NCBI GenBank assembly: GCA_963691835.1
Contig: OY829383.1
Span: 620,001 to 684,000, forward strand
Length of the DNA stretch: 64,000 nt
Source: G963691835 sp963691835
GTDB taxonomy: Bacteria; Pseudomonadota; Alphaproteobacteria; Thalassobaculales; Thalassobaculaceae
Direction of reading: 5' to 3'
Position 1 is the first letter of the stretch, and every line of letters begins with the position of its first letter. This document shows, in pieces, positions 33,701-41,764 of this stretch. Position numbers and translations under genes: made by a program. The notes below the pieces were generated by a model, which had not been told where the DNA came from, searched no databases, and was given only the letters and a program-made list of their open reading frames with translations.

Positions 33701-34557
33701 CCCGCGATCTGACCTGGAACCCGGACGGTATTCTGGACGGGGCCCGTCACCTCACGATCGCCGGACACTATGTCTACGTTACGACGGACGACAGCCTCGT
33801 CGTCCTGGATCTTGATGACCCGATGAGCCCGAAGGTGACGAAAGTCATCGAGATGGATGACCCACGGGCAACGGCGGTCCAGTTCCGCTACCTGTTCATC
33901 ACGGATTCAGCCGGTATGTGGACGTTCGACATCACGGACATGGCCAACCCCGTGCCGGTACCCGGTGCGATGGTGCCCCTGGCGGATGGCCAGAAGATCT
34001 ATGTCGCCCGGACCTACGCCTATGTGGCCGCCGGATCGGAAGGCCTTGCCATCATCAACGTGAAACGTCCGACGGAGCCGAAGCTTTTGGAGATGTTCAC
34101 GGCGGACGGCAAGATCTCCGACGCGCGGGATGTGATCGTCGGCACGACCAACGCCTCGCTCTACGCGTATGTCGCCGACGGCGTGAACGGCCTCAAGGTC
34201 GTGCACCTGACATCGCCGGACAAGCAGCCCCGGTATTACGGCTTCAGCCCGGAGCCGAAGCCGGAGCTGATTGCATGGCGGGAAACCGCGTGGCCTGCGC
34301 TCTCCCTGGCGAAGGGACTTGATCGGGACCGCGCCGTCGATGAAACCGGCGGCCAGATAGCGGTTCTCGGCCGCCTCGGTTCTCGGCCGTTCACCAAGGC
34401 GGAGATGGAAGAGCTCTATCTCGACAACGAACGGACGCCCTACTTCGTCTCGGACGAGCCCGTGGCCGCCGATTTCCGGCCAGGTCCGCCCAAACGGGGA
34501 ACGACAGCCGATACGTCAGACGCCAACCGCCCGGAAGAGCGCGCGGCCGCCGACTGA
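30703..34557 (+). CDS. Decaheme cytochrome c with C-terminal LVIVD-type beta-propeller
   Basis: A 1284-residue exported protein with a Sec signal (cleavage near VLA-AG, about residue 38) and no lipobox. Ten CXXCH motifs (CMTC, CVDC, CGAC, CASC, CMIC, CVDC, CKDC, CFTC, CAGC, CSDC) occur between residue 70 and about 790. After about residue 890 come repeated units such as YVYVTTDDSLVVLDLDDP, YLFITDSAGMWTFDIT, YAYVAAGSEGLAIINV and YAYVADGVNGLKVVHL, the LVIVD repeat, giving about 6 blades. LVIVD propellers occur on surface proteins. Location after the beta-barrel gene suggests an outer-surface electron carrier or terminal reductase/oxidase. Residues beyond 1200 are Pro-rich and flexible. Confidence 0.92.
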   Translation: MHRTETGPGGTTAFVRRAALPALAAISLMIGAATVLAAGLETPQEVSYPPMEIAPAWQDDAQVMAKSDGCMTCHTKTDEPSMHRTGGVMLGCVDCHGGDTKITRPSGTNPDDETYVAAMKEAHVKPTLPETWHYPSSANPEISYTLLNSEAREYVRFVNPSDYRVAEEACGACHMPQIRAAKNSLMATGAMLWGGAAYNNGILPYKSYVLGEAYTPDGEPAAIQSPVKVTEEMKKAGILEALYPLPAWEVIPPADVFRVFERGGRNIINLFPEIAVPSVLGQVQRLEEGGRPDLRQSNRGPGTGLRIAVPVINVTKTRLNDPFTWFIGTNDQPGDFRHSGCASCHVVYANDREPRHSGPYHVYGNQGFTQTADPTIPRNESGHPLKHEFTSAIPTSQCMICHMHQPNIFLNSYLGYTMWDYESDAPLMFPKEQKYPSHSEMYEILSHNPEEAAIRGLWGDRDFLQKVWTDINPKTKNTTFADYHSHGWNFRAIYKKDEAGNLLDAEGNIVDHDDPKKFEKAQHMYSIHAEVGMHCVDCHFEQDTHGNGHLYGEVADAIEITCKDCHGTADAYPTLKTSGPAAPGDGNDLSLMRNSDGSRRFEWRDGALYQKSALWPGREWKMSLVKDSVTPGHGEYNEKSARAKTVKADPNDMAWGPGVASDDRAHQDDEMECFTCHLSWTTSCAGCHLPIQANWKTQRHHYEGGETRNFATYNPQVARDQMFQLGKHSTVKGNTIAPVRSSSALLLSSTNINRERIYIQQPPIAANGFSSQAFAPHFPHTVRKTETKTCSDCHLSDENDNNARMAQLLLQGTNFVNFVGYNAWVGGDGGIEAVRVTEWDEPQAVIGSFLHRYVYPDWYQDHLDRDRELAETYTHGGPGAANCLMLRGEYLFVAEGEGGFQAYDVASIANKGFSQRIITAPFSPLGHSTRVKTENATCLALPTNQNINPDKNTKWMQETNQEQPFHPIYNYVVVTDAVEGLILSNVNTLADAEPRNNYFTRDLTWNPDGILDGARHLTIAGHYVYVTTDDSLVVLDLDDPMSPKVTKVIEMDDPRATAVQFRYLFITDSAGMWTFDITDMANPVPVPGAMVPLADGQKIYVARTYAYVAAGSEGLAIINVKRPTEPKLLEMFTADGKISDARDVIVGTTNASLYAYVADGVNGLKVVHLTSPDKQPRYYGFSPEPKPELIAWRETAWPALSLAKGLDRDRAVDETGGQIAVLGRLGSRPFTKAEMEELYLDNERTPYFVSDEPVAADFRPGPPKRGTTADTSDANRPEERAAAD

Positions 34558-34562
34558 TCGGT

Positions 34563-34587
34563 CGTCCAGATACCAGATTGCTGGACG
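34563..34587. terminator. Hairpin between convergent genes, possible bidirectional terminator
   Basis: CGTCCAG at 34563-34569 pairs with CTGGACG at 34581-34587 (7 bp, 11-base loop) immediately after the decaheme/LVIVD stop and before the convergent oxygenase stop. There is no U-tract on either side, so termination would be weak or Rho-assisted. Confidence 0.35.
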
Positions 34588-34591
34588 CGGC

Positions 34592-35611
34592 CTATCCGCC
34601 GAAGTGCTCAACTTCGGCGGAGCCGCTGTCGCGGATCTCTCCGGCCGCGGCCTGAAGAAGGGCGGCCACCTCTTCCAAGCGTTTCGCCTGCGCTTCCCGG
34701 TCGGTTGAGAAATCCATCTCCATAAGCTCCCGGTCCAGGAGAGCGCGTCCCCGGTGTGCGACATGCCGGACGAATTCCGACGTGATCACATGTTCCGGGT
34801 CGATCAGCGCCAACTGGTCATAGCGCATGTAGTCCGGGAACCGCGGATCCGCGGGGATATAGCCGTTGACCATGGTGATCCGCTCACCCGGCGCGGTCAG
34901 GCCTTTGGCCTGATGCACGACCATGTTGCCTTGCTGCATGACCGCGTAGCCGGCACCTGGCATGTCCGGGGCGATGATCCGGTCTGCCGGTACCGACTTC
35001 CCGGCTGCTTTCAGCGCCGCGATCTCATGTTTTGTGCCCTTGAAGTACTGGAACGCCCCGCCGCTTACTGACTTTGGGTCAGTGACGAACATCACGTAGT
35101 CGTAGCGAAGGGTGTCGACGTGCCATTTGTCGACATCCTCTCCCGGTTGGGTGGGGTTGAAGTTCACGTGCCCGACCTGATGGGGCACTGTGTGCGGCAT
35201 CAGCCCAATACCCGAGATCTCCGACAAGAACGCCGTGATGTCCGGCGACAGGCAGAGATCCCGAAGAAATCTCGACCGATAGATGCCACCCCGCAAACAC
35301 CGCTCAATCCGTGGATTGGCCCGAACAAAAGGCTCCATCTGCTTGATTACATCGTAGAGGCAGGCAACACCTTCGTCGCTCAACACACGGAAGACGGTGG
35401 TGGCTCCGAAGTCTGAGGGGCAATTCGCAATCTCGTCGTCGTCATACCCCAACTCTTTGAGGCTGATGATCCGGTCGGGCTTCTCAAGTGCCAGATGCTT
35501 GGCGGGATCGAAGACCGGTTCATCGGCCAACCGCTCAAACCCGCTCGGCAAGACGTCCAGATCGATCGGATAGTCGGTTGCTGCCCCAGCACCGGCCATT
35601 GCCAAAACCAT
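34592..35611 (-). CDS. Fe(II)/2OG dioxygenase-like protein
   Basis: A 339-residue protein with a cupin-type double-stranded beta-helix pattern: a likely HxD in DKWHVDTLRYDYVMFVT and a distal His in GNMVVHQAKGL, followed by RITMVNGYIP. These fit the Fe(II)/2OG fold, but overall similarity to known families is low and no substrate can be proposed. ATG 35611 has GGAGGAG just upstream. It lies 24 bases downstream of the glutamine synthetase homologue on the same strand and is probably cotranscribed with it. Confidence 0.6.
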   Translation of the reverse strand: MVLAMAGAGAATDYPIDLDVLPSGFERLADEPVFDPAKHLALEKPDRIISLKELGYDDDEIANCPSDFGATTVFRVLSDEGVACLYDVIKQMEPFVRANPRIERCLRGGIYRSRFLRDLCLSPDITAFLSEISGIGLMPHTVPHQVGHVNFNPTQPGEDVDKWHVDTLRYDYVMFVTDPKSVSGGAFQYFKGTKHEIAALKAAGKSVPADRIIAPDMPGAGYAVMQQGNMVVHQAKGLTAPGERITMVNGYIPADPRFPDYMRYDQLALIDPEHVITSEFVRHVAHRGRALLDRELMEMDFSTDREAQAKRLEEVAALLQAAAGEIRDSGSAEVEHFGG

Positions 35612-35635
35612 CGTCTCCTCCTCCCGGAACCGTCT

Positions 35636-37009
35636 TCAAATGATCTCGAAGTAGCGCGACAGCTCCCAATCGGAGACGGTGCGCCGAGCCTCCCGATCCT
35701 CATGCACCCGGGTCGCGGCAAAGTGTTCGACAAATGCGTCACCGAACAGTTCCCGTGCGACTTTCGAGCGATCGAGTGCTCGTGCGGCCTCCGAAAGCGT
35801 CTCTGGGAACTGGAGACGGCGGGGATAGCGCTTCTCGTACGCGTTACCGACGGAGACCTCGGTCGGTTCAATCTTGTTCTCGATGCCCCACAGCCCTGAG
35901 CCGAGGGCGGCCGCCATGACGATGTAGGGATTCCCATCCGCCCCCGCGACGCGGTACTCGACCCGTTGGGATTTGGCGGAACCGGGAATGACGCGGAGGG
36001 CCGTGGTCCGGTTCTCGACGCCCCAACTCGCCGCCGTCGGTGCCCAGAACCCGGGCACGAGGCGGGTGAACGCGTTCACAGTCGGTGCGGCCATCGACAG
36101 TAGCTCGGGCAGAAGCGCCTGTTGGCCGCCGAGGAACCACCTCATCTCGTCCGACATCCGATACTCGGCGTCGGGTGCATGGAACACCGAGCCGCCATCC
36201 TGCCGCTTCAGAGAGACGTGGATGTGACCGCTCTGCCCCGGATAGTCCATGGACCATTTGGCCATGAAGGTCGCAAGCATCTCGTGCCGTTGAGCGTGGA
36301 TCTTCGCGAATGTCTTGAAGAGTGCGGCCCGATCCGCCGCCGCCAGCGCATCCGTTGGACGGATCGCCGCCTCCATCACGCCTGGACCCGTCTCCGTATG
36401 GAGACCTTCCAGCGGCATATCCATCAACTCGCAAAGCTCCAGGAGCCCCATATGGAACTCCGCAAACGGCGAGGCGCGAAGCATGGAATAGCCGAACATG
36501 CCAGGCGTTATGGGCCGGAGATCCCGGTACCCCTTGTCCCGGATGCTGTGCGGCGTCTCATCGAACAGGAAAAACTCGTACTCGGCCCCAGCGACCGGCA
36601 GATAGCCCATGCCTTCGGCCCGAGCGATCACCCGGCGCAACACGCCGCGAGGGCAGACACCCTCATGCTCTCCAGCGAACTCACCGAGCATCAGGAGCAT
36701 GTCGCCTTCGAAAGGGATATCCCGCAACGTATCCGGCAAGAGACGCACGGCCGCATCCGGATATCCTGTGTGCCACCCCGTCACCTGAACGCCCGGGTTC
36801 TCATACAGGACGTCGGCACTATCCCAACCCAGGACCACGTCGCAAAAGCCGAAACCGCCGTTTAGTGAAGAGGCCAGCTTGTCCCGCGCCATATACTTGC
36901 CGCGCAGGATACCATCCATGTCGAAAACACCGACCTTGGCGTGACTCAGCCCACGTCCATCGACCAGCGACAGGGCTTCTTCGGCCGTTTTGACCTCTCT
37001 CGGATCCAT
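35636..37009 (-). CDS. Glutamine synthetase family protein (gamma-glutamylpolyamine synthetase-like)
   Basis: A 457-residue GS-fold ligase with GAEYEFFLFD, HTETGPGVMEAAI, GQSGHIHVSL, ENRTTALRVI and RVEYRVAGADGNPYIVMAAAL, covering the metal and ATP sites. Length and motif spacing suit the PuuA/GlnA4-type enzymes that glutamylate amines rather than ammonia. Two ATGs are close together: AAGGAG lies 7 bases before ATG 37009 but only 1 base before ATG 37015, so 37009 is the likely start. A PuuD-like hydrolase is encoded at 57500, not adjacent. A divergent UxaA-type pair begins 74 bases away. Confidence 0.88.
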   Translation of the reverse strand: MDPREVKTAEEALSLVDGRGLSHAKVGVFDMDGILRGKYMARDKLASSLNGGFGFCDVVLGWDSADVLYENPGVQVTGWHTGYPDAAVRLLPDTLRDIPFEGDMLLMLGEFAGEHEGVCPRGVLRRVIARAEGMGYLPVAGAEYEFFLFDETPHSIRDKGYRDLRPITPGMFGYSMLRASPFAEFHMGLLELCELMDMPLEGLHTETGPGVMEAAIRPTDALAAADRAALFKTFAKIHAQRHEMLATFMAKWSMDYPGQSGHIHVSLKRQDGGSVFHAPDAEYRMSDEMRWFLGGQQALLPELLSMAAPTVNAFTRLVPGFWAPTAASWGVENRTTALRVIPGSAKSQRVEYRVAGADGNPYIVMAAALGSGLWGIENKIEPTEVSVGNAYEKRYPRRLQFPETLSEAARALDRSKVARELFGDAFVEHFAATRVHEDREARRTVSDWELSRYFEII

Positions 37010-37082
37010 GCCCATACTCCTTCTCGGCACCGGGTGGCCAAGAGAAGCCAATAACGGTGCCGCTGTCGAGGGAGCTTTCACC

Positions 37083-37409
37083 GTGTCGTCCGAAATAGAT
37101 TCCCGCCTCGTCCTCTTGGCAGACGAGGACAATTGTCTGGTTGCCGCGCAACGGGTGTCGGCGGGCGAAATTGTTGTAATCGACGGCGACGAAGTCGCGC
37201 TGACGGAGACGATCGGTCTTGGCCACAAAATCGCGCGTGGGGCGCTGAATGGCGGTACCACAATTCTTAAGTACGGGGCGCCGATCGGGCGTCTCAACAC
37301 GGATGTAGCGAAGGGCCAGCACCTCCACGTCCACAATCTGGAAAGCGCCTATACACCCACCTGGACGACCGACAATGTCGCCGGATTCTTCGAGGGAGAC
37401 AGGTCATGA
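37083..37409 (+). CDS. UxaA family hydrolase, small SAF-domain subunit
   Basis: A 108-residue SAF domain: VAAQRVSAGEIVVIDG, TETIGLGHKIARGALNGG and VAKGQHLHVHNLES, the pattern of the N-terminal part of altronate/galactarate dehydratases. In UxaA and GarD it is fused to the catalytic domain; here it is a separate gene overlapping the next one. Start GTG 37083 is chosen because GAGGGAG lies 8 bases upstream; an ATG at 36990 would run into the divergent gene. Substrate is probably a sugar acid, but unknown. Confidence 0.85.
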   Translation: MSSEIDSRLVLLADEDNCLVAAQRVSAGEIVVIDGDEVALTETIGLGHKIARGALNGGTTILKYGAPIGRLNTDVAKGQHLHVHNLESAYTPTWTTDNVAGFFEGDRS

Positions 37410-38608
37410 GGGGGTGGCTTCGCGCGGACGGCCGGAAGGGTATCCGGAACACCATCATCGTCGCCTATCTCGTCGGATGTGCGCATCACGTGGCCCGAGA
37501 AATCGTGCTGCCTTTCCGGGATCGGGATGTTCACGTGGTCGGGTTTCCCGGGTGCTATCCGAACGGCTACGCGCTCGCAATGATGAAGCGGCTCAGCACC
37601 CATCCGAATGTGGGCGGGGTGCTCCTGGTCTCACTGGGGTGCGAAGGTTTCGACAAGTGGGGTCTGCGGGCCACGATCCAGGACTCCGGCCGTCCCGTCG
37701 AGACCCTGATCATTCAGGAACGCGGCGGGACCCGGAAAACCGTGGCGGAGGGGCAAGCCTGGGTTGAGCGGACCCGCGCCGAACTGGACGGCCAAGAGCC
37801 GGTCGCCATGGACCCGGCGGAGCTTGTGGTCGGTACCATCTGCGGCGGCTCCGACGGGACCAGCGGGATCACCGCCAACCCGGCGATGGGCCGGGCGTTC
37901 GATCTCCTCATCGCAGAGGGTGCCGCCTGCATCTTCGAGGAAACGGGAGAGTTGATCGGCTGCGAACATCATATGGCAGACCGGGCGGAGACCCCGGAAC
38001 TGGCCGAAGCGATCGTTGGAGCCGTGGCGAAGGCTGCCCGCTACTACGACACCCTTGGGCATGGCAGCTTCGCGAACGGCAATGCCGAGGGCGGGTTGAC
38101 CACCATCGAAGAGAAATCCATGGGGGCCTACGCCAAGAGCGGGGCGAGCAACATCGTCGGTCTGCTCAAACCGGGGGATCAGCCGCCGACCGGCGGGCTT
38201 CATCTTCTCGACGTCATTCCGGACGGAGAGGTCCGGTTCGGCTTCCCGAACATCAATGACAACACCGAGATCGTGGAGCTGATCGCCTGCGGCGCCCACG
38301 TCGTTTTATTCTCCACCGGTCGAGGGTCCGTTGTGGGATCGGCGATCTCACCAGTCATCAAGGTCTGTGCAAACCCCGAGACGTACAAGAGAATGTCGGA
38401 CGACATGGACGTGGATGCGGGACGAATCCTGGAAGGACGCGGATCGTTGGACACCGTCGGCACCGAGATCCGGGATCTGGTTATGGCCGTCGGAGACGGT
38501 CAGCGCACGGCGTCCGAAGAGATGGGGCACCAGGAGTTCATCCTTGGCTACAAGAGTTTCGAGCCGCTGGGGCCGGGATGTCTTCCGATGGCCGCCACGG
38601 CACGCTGA
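37406..38608 (+). CDS. UxaA family hydrolase, large catalytic subunit
   Basis: A 400-residue protein of the UxaA/GarD C-terminal family. It contains DGRKGIRNTIIVAYLVGC, GFPGCYPNGYA, LVSLGCEGFD, VVGTICGGSDGTSGITANPAMG and HVVLFSTGRGSVVGSAISPVIKVCANPETY (in part); the cysteines likely ligate iron, as proposed for these dehydratases. It starts at an ATG overlapping the SAF gene stop. The pair would dehydrate an aldonate or aldarate to a 2-keto-3-deoxy acid. Confidence 0.9.
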   Translation: MRGWLRADGRKGIRNTIIVAYLVGCAHHVAREIVLPFRDRDVHVVGFPGCYPNGYALAMMKRLSTHPNVGGVLLVSLGCEGFDKWGLRATIQDSGRPVETLIIQERGGTRKTVAEGQAWVERTRAELDGQEPVAMDPAELVVGTICGGSDGTSGITANPAMGRAFDLLIAEGAACIFEETGELIGCEHHMADRAETPELAEAIVGAVAKAARYYDTLGHGSFANGNAEGGLTTIEEKSMGAYAKSGASNIVGLLKPGDQPPTGGLHLLDVIPDGEVRFGFPNINDNTEIVELIACGAHVVLFSTGRGSVVGSAISPVIKVCANPETYKRMSDDMDVDAGRILEGRGSLDTVGTEIRDLVMAVGDGQRTASEEMGHQEFILGYKSFEPLGPGCLPMAATAR

Positions 38609-38620
38609 ACCGGAACACTC

Positions 38621-39331
38621 ATGTCACTGAGATCATTTCCAAGCGGCGGCCTTGCCGTCGTCATCGGTGCGACGGGCGGGATCGGCAATGCCGTCGCGGA
38701 CGCACTCGCGACAACCGGTGCCTTCGATGATGTTCTCCGCTGGTCGCGTTCCGGCGCGCCGCCGGTGGACATCCTGCGGGAGGAGAGCATCGCCGCGGCC
38801 GCCGCATCTCTGGCGAAGGATGACCGTCCCCTCCGCCTCGTCTTCGACGCAACCGGGTTTCTTCATGCGCCGGACGCGATGCCGGAAAAGAGTTGGCGGG
38901 AACTTGACGCCGAAGCGCTCGCACGGAACTTCGCGGTCAACACAATCGGCCCGGCCCTCCTAATGAAACACCTCCTGCCGCTTCTGCCTCGTGATGGGAA
39001 AAGCGTTTTCGCGACCGTATCCGCGCGCGTCGGCAGCATCGGGGACAACGGGTTGGGCGGTTGGTATGGCTACCGGGCCGCCAAATCCGCCCTCAATCAA
39101 CTGGTTCGAACCGCCTCCATCGAACTGTCGCGACGCCGGGCGGAGGCGATCTGTGTCGCCCTTCACCCAGGCACCGTCGCGACCGACCTTTCCGCACCAT
39201 TCTCAAAGTCGGGACTCGACGTCCGCCCCCCGGCGGAGGCCGCACAAGATCTGATTGCCGTTATCGAGACCCTGCAAGCTACGGATACCGGGGGCTTCTT
39301 TGATCACAAGGGCAAGCCAATCCCCTGGTAG
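38621..39331 (+). CDS. Short-chain dehydrogenase/reductase
   Basis: A 236-residue Rossmann enzyme: cofactor loop VIGATGGIGNAVADAL, NFAVNTIGPALL, catalytic Ser in SARVGSIGDNGLGG and YxxxK in YGYRAAKSALN, then HPGTVATDLSAPF. It resembles the C-factor/YciK-like classical SDR group. It is the third gene of the UxaA operon, 12 bases after the large subunit, and could oxidise or reduce a sugar-derived intermediate. Confidence 0.87.
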   Translation: MSLRSFPSGGLAVVIGATGGIGNAVADALATTGAFDDVLRWSRSGAPPVDILREESIAAAAASLAKDDRPLRLVFDATGFLHAPDAMPEKSWRELDAEALARNFAVNTIGPALLMKHLLPLLPRDGKSVFATVSARVGSIGDNGLGGWYGYRAAKSALNQLVRTASIELSRRRAEAICVALHPGTVATDLSAPFSKSGLDVRPPAEAAQDLIAVIETLQATDTGGFFDHKGKPIPW

Positions 39332-39351
39332 TTCCAAGAAGGACTACATCT

Positions 39352-40467
39352 CTATCCGGCGACAAGCCGATTGATCAGGTCTGCGCCATACCGGCCGGTC
39401 ACCGTCCAGTCGTAGTGAGTTCGGACATGGTCGGCGCCCGCCGCACCTCGGGCGCGGGCCTCTTCCCGGTTCTCGTAGAGGTGCACAAGGTGCTCCCGGA
39501 CGGCTGCCCAATCCGGCTCCATCCATGTCCCGCGGTCGCCGTCCGATCGGGTGAACCAAGGGTCGGTGAAGGGCACGGGAGTTCCATTGACGAAGTAGGC
39601 ATGGTCTTTCGCCCACTCCGATGGCGCCGAGTAATTCGTGGTGATCACCGGCAGACCACAGGCCATCGCCTCCATATGGCAAAGCCCCCACCCTTCTGAC
39701 CGGCTGGGACCGAGAAAGGCATCGCAGGCGGTATAGATGCTGGCGAAGTCCGCGTGACTTGACCGCACGGGGGGAACATAAACTACCCGGTCCAAACTAC
39801 GGAGCCTGAGGTCGCTCAGTTCTTGGCGAATGTCGAAGTTAGGGTCGAAGCTGTTGTTGACCGCCAGCACCAGCCAGGCGTCTTTCCGGTCCCCCAACGC
39901 ATCGTCAAACGCCTTGATGAGTTCCCGCGTCGCCTTTCGGGGCTCGAATTTGCCGACGTTCAGAACCTTGAAACCCGGCAGGTTCTTGATGGCCGTCGCC
40001 GGCGCCACACCCGGGTTGAAAATTGAGGTGTCCACGCCCTCCGGCATCACATCCACGCGGTCCGGTGCCAACCCGTGGTCGATCATCACCGTCCGGGCCC
40101 ACTCACTGGGAACCCAGACGCGGTCGCAGGCCGATAGGCCATCGTCCCAGACGTCCGGGAGCTTGGTGGAATCCCAAACCACGTAGCCGATCCGGAGACC
40201 GGGCGCCCCAGCCATAATCCGGCAGCCGGACGCGAGCGCCAGAACGATCGAGGCCAGCGGGCGGCCTGGATTGCCGGCGAGGATCTTCTCGCGGGTCAGC
40301 ACCACGTCCAGCGGATCGGAATGGATGTGGTTCTGCATCCAGCCCTGCTCCACCATGTCGATATGGGGCGCCATGGCCCGGAAGAAGCTCCGGGCATGGA
40401 CGGCGTATCCGGTGAAGCCGTCGATGTGGGAGATTGCGTGGACGATCGGGTCTTTGGCGGACGGCAT
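39352..40467 (-). CDS. GT4-type glycosyltransferase
   Basis: A 371-residue GT-B retaining glycosyltransferase. The C-terminal donor-binding domain contains LNVGKFEPRKATRELIKAF and the E-x7-E region in GPSRSEGWGLCHMEAMACGLPVITT; the N-terminal domain starts VHAISHIDGFTGYAVHARSF with a glycine-rich acceptor loop. No signal peptide, so it acts at the cytoplasmic face of the membrane. It converges on the SDR gene and is not near other glycan genes, so its product is unknown. Confidence 0.87.
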   Translation of the reverse strand: MPSAKDPIVHAISHIDGFTGYAVHARSFFRAMAPHIDMVEQGWMQNHIHSDPLDVVLTREKILAGNPGRPLASIVLALASGCRIMAGAPGLRIGYVVWDSTKLPDVWDDGLSACDRVWVPSEWARTVMIDHGLAPDRVDVMPEGVDTSIFNPGVAPATAIKNLPGFKVLNVGKFEPRKATRELIKAFDDALGDRKDAWLVLAVNNSFDPNFDIRQELSDLRLRSLDRVVYVPPVRSSHADFASIYTACDAFLGPSRSEGWGLCHMEAMACGLPVITTNYSAPSEWAKDHAYFVNGTPVPFTDPWFTRSDGDRGTWMEPDWAAVREHLVHLYENREEARARGAAGADHVRTHYDWTVTGRYGADLINRLVAG

Positions 40468-40480
40468 GTCCTGGTCCGGC

Positions 40481-41704
40481 TCAGATCACACCGTCGTCCG
40501 ACAGACGAGAGATCTCATCGCCGGTCATGCCGAGAACGTCCTGAAGCACCTCATCCGTATGCTGTCCAAGCACCGGGGGCGCGTTCTTGTACTGCGGCGG
40601 CGTCGCGGACATCTTCAGCGGGTTCGCGATCAGCGGCACCGTGCCCTCCCCCGCCGTGGGATGAGGCATCTCGATCCGCATCCCCCGCGCCTGCACTTGG
40701 GGATCCTCGAAAACCTGATCGATCGTGTTCACCGGCGAGCATGGCACGCCCACCTGGGCCAACCCATCGATCCACTCGGCCGTGGATTTCCGGCTCATGT
40801 AGTCCGGCATGGCGGCATAGAGTGTTTCCCGGTTCTCCAATCGAAGCGGGTTCGTGGTGTAGCGGGGGTCCGCACCCAGATCATCCGCGCCCGCGAACGT
40901 GCACCATTTCTGGAACTGGCTGTCGTTGCCGACGGCCAGGATCACGTGCCCGTCGGACGTGGGGAAGACCTTGTAGGGAACGATGTTCGGGTGCTCGTTC
41001 CCAAGGCGCCGAGGGGTCTTGCCGGAGACCAGATAGTTGGTGCCCTCGTTGATCAGCCAAGCGACCTGACAATCGAGTAGGCAGACGTCGATGTGCTGCC
41101 CCTCCCCCGTTGCATCCCGATGCCGTAGCGCCGCCAGAATGGCGGTTGAGGCGTACATTCCCGTCATGACATCAGCGATGCCGACGCCGACCTTCATCGG
41201 CTCCCGGCCCGGCTCGCCCGTCACACTCATGATGCCGCCCAAGCCCTGGGCCAGGAAGTCGTAGCCTGCCCGCTTCGCATATGGCCCGGTCTGTCCGAAC
41301 CCCGTGATGGAGCAATAGACCAGCCTCGGAAACTCTTCCCGGAGTTGCTCGTAGGAGAGACCGAGCTTGGCTAGGCTGCCGACTTTGAAGTTCTCGATGA
41401 AAACGTCGCTTTCGGCGATCAGCTTCTTGGCGAGCGCGATCCCGTCCGGCTTGGACAGATCCAGCGTGATCGACCGCTTGTTGCGGTTGGCAGCCAGATA
41501 ATATGCGCTCTCGGTCGTGTCCGATCCGTCCGCATCCTTGACGTAGGGAGGGCCCCATTTCCGAGTGTCGTCGCCCTCCCCCGGCCGCTCGATCTTGATC
41601 ACATCGGCGCCAAGATCCCCCAGCAACTGGGTACAGGTCGGCCCCGCCAGGATACGGGTGAGATCAAAGATACGGATGCCGGCCAGCGGCTGCGCTTGGG
41701 TCAT
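40481..41704 (-). CDS. CaiB/BaiF family (class III) CoA-transferase
   Basis: A 407-residue full-length class III CoA-transferase. The family start LAGIRIFDLTRILAGPTCTQLLGDLGADVIKIERPGEGDD (in part), the SITLDLSKPDG and FIENFKVG segments, and the LLDCQVAWLINEGTNYL region, are clear. Catalysis uses an Asp in the DVCLLD-type strand. It moves CoA between carboxylic acids such as oxalate/formyl- or succinyl-CoA; the acceptor is unknown. It is the first of two CaiB/BaiF genes in the window. Confidence 0.92.
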   Translation of the reverse strand: MTQAQPLAGIRIFDLTRILAGPTCTQLLGDLGADVIKIERPGEGDDTRKWGPPYVKDADGSDTTESAYYLAANRNKRSITLDLSKPDGIALAKKLIAESDVFIENFKVGSLAKLGLSYEQLREEFPRLVYCSITGFGQTGPYAKRAGYDFLAQGLGGIMSVTGEPGREPMKVGVGIADVMTGMYASTAILAALRHRDATGEGQHIDVCLLDCQVAWLINEGTNYLVSGKTPRRLGNEHPNIVPYKVFPTSDGHVILAVGNDSQFQKWCTFAGADDLGADPRYTTNPLRLENRETLYAAMPDYMSRKSTAEWIDGLAQVGVPCSPVNTIDQVFEDPQVQARGMRIEMPHPTAGEGTVPLIANPLKMSATPPQYKNAPPVLGQHTDEVLQDVLGMTGDEISRLSDDGVI

Positions 41705-41764
41705 GTCGAGGGTCTCCGGAACGAAGGGACGGCCCTTACCTAACCGAAGACGGCCCGAGATGCA

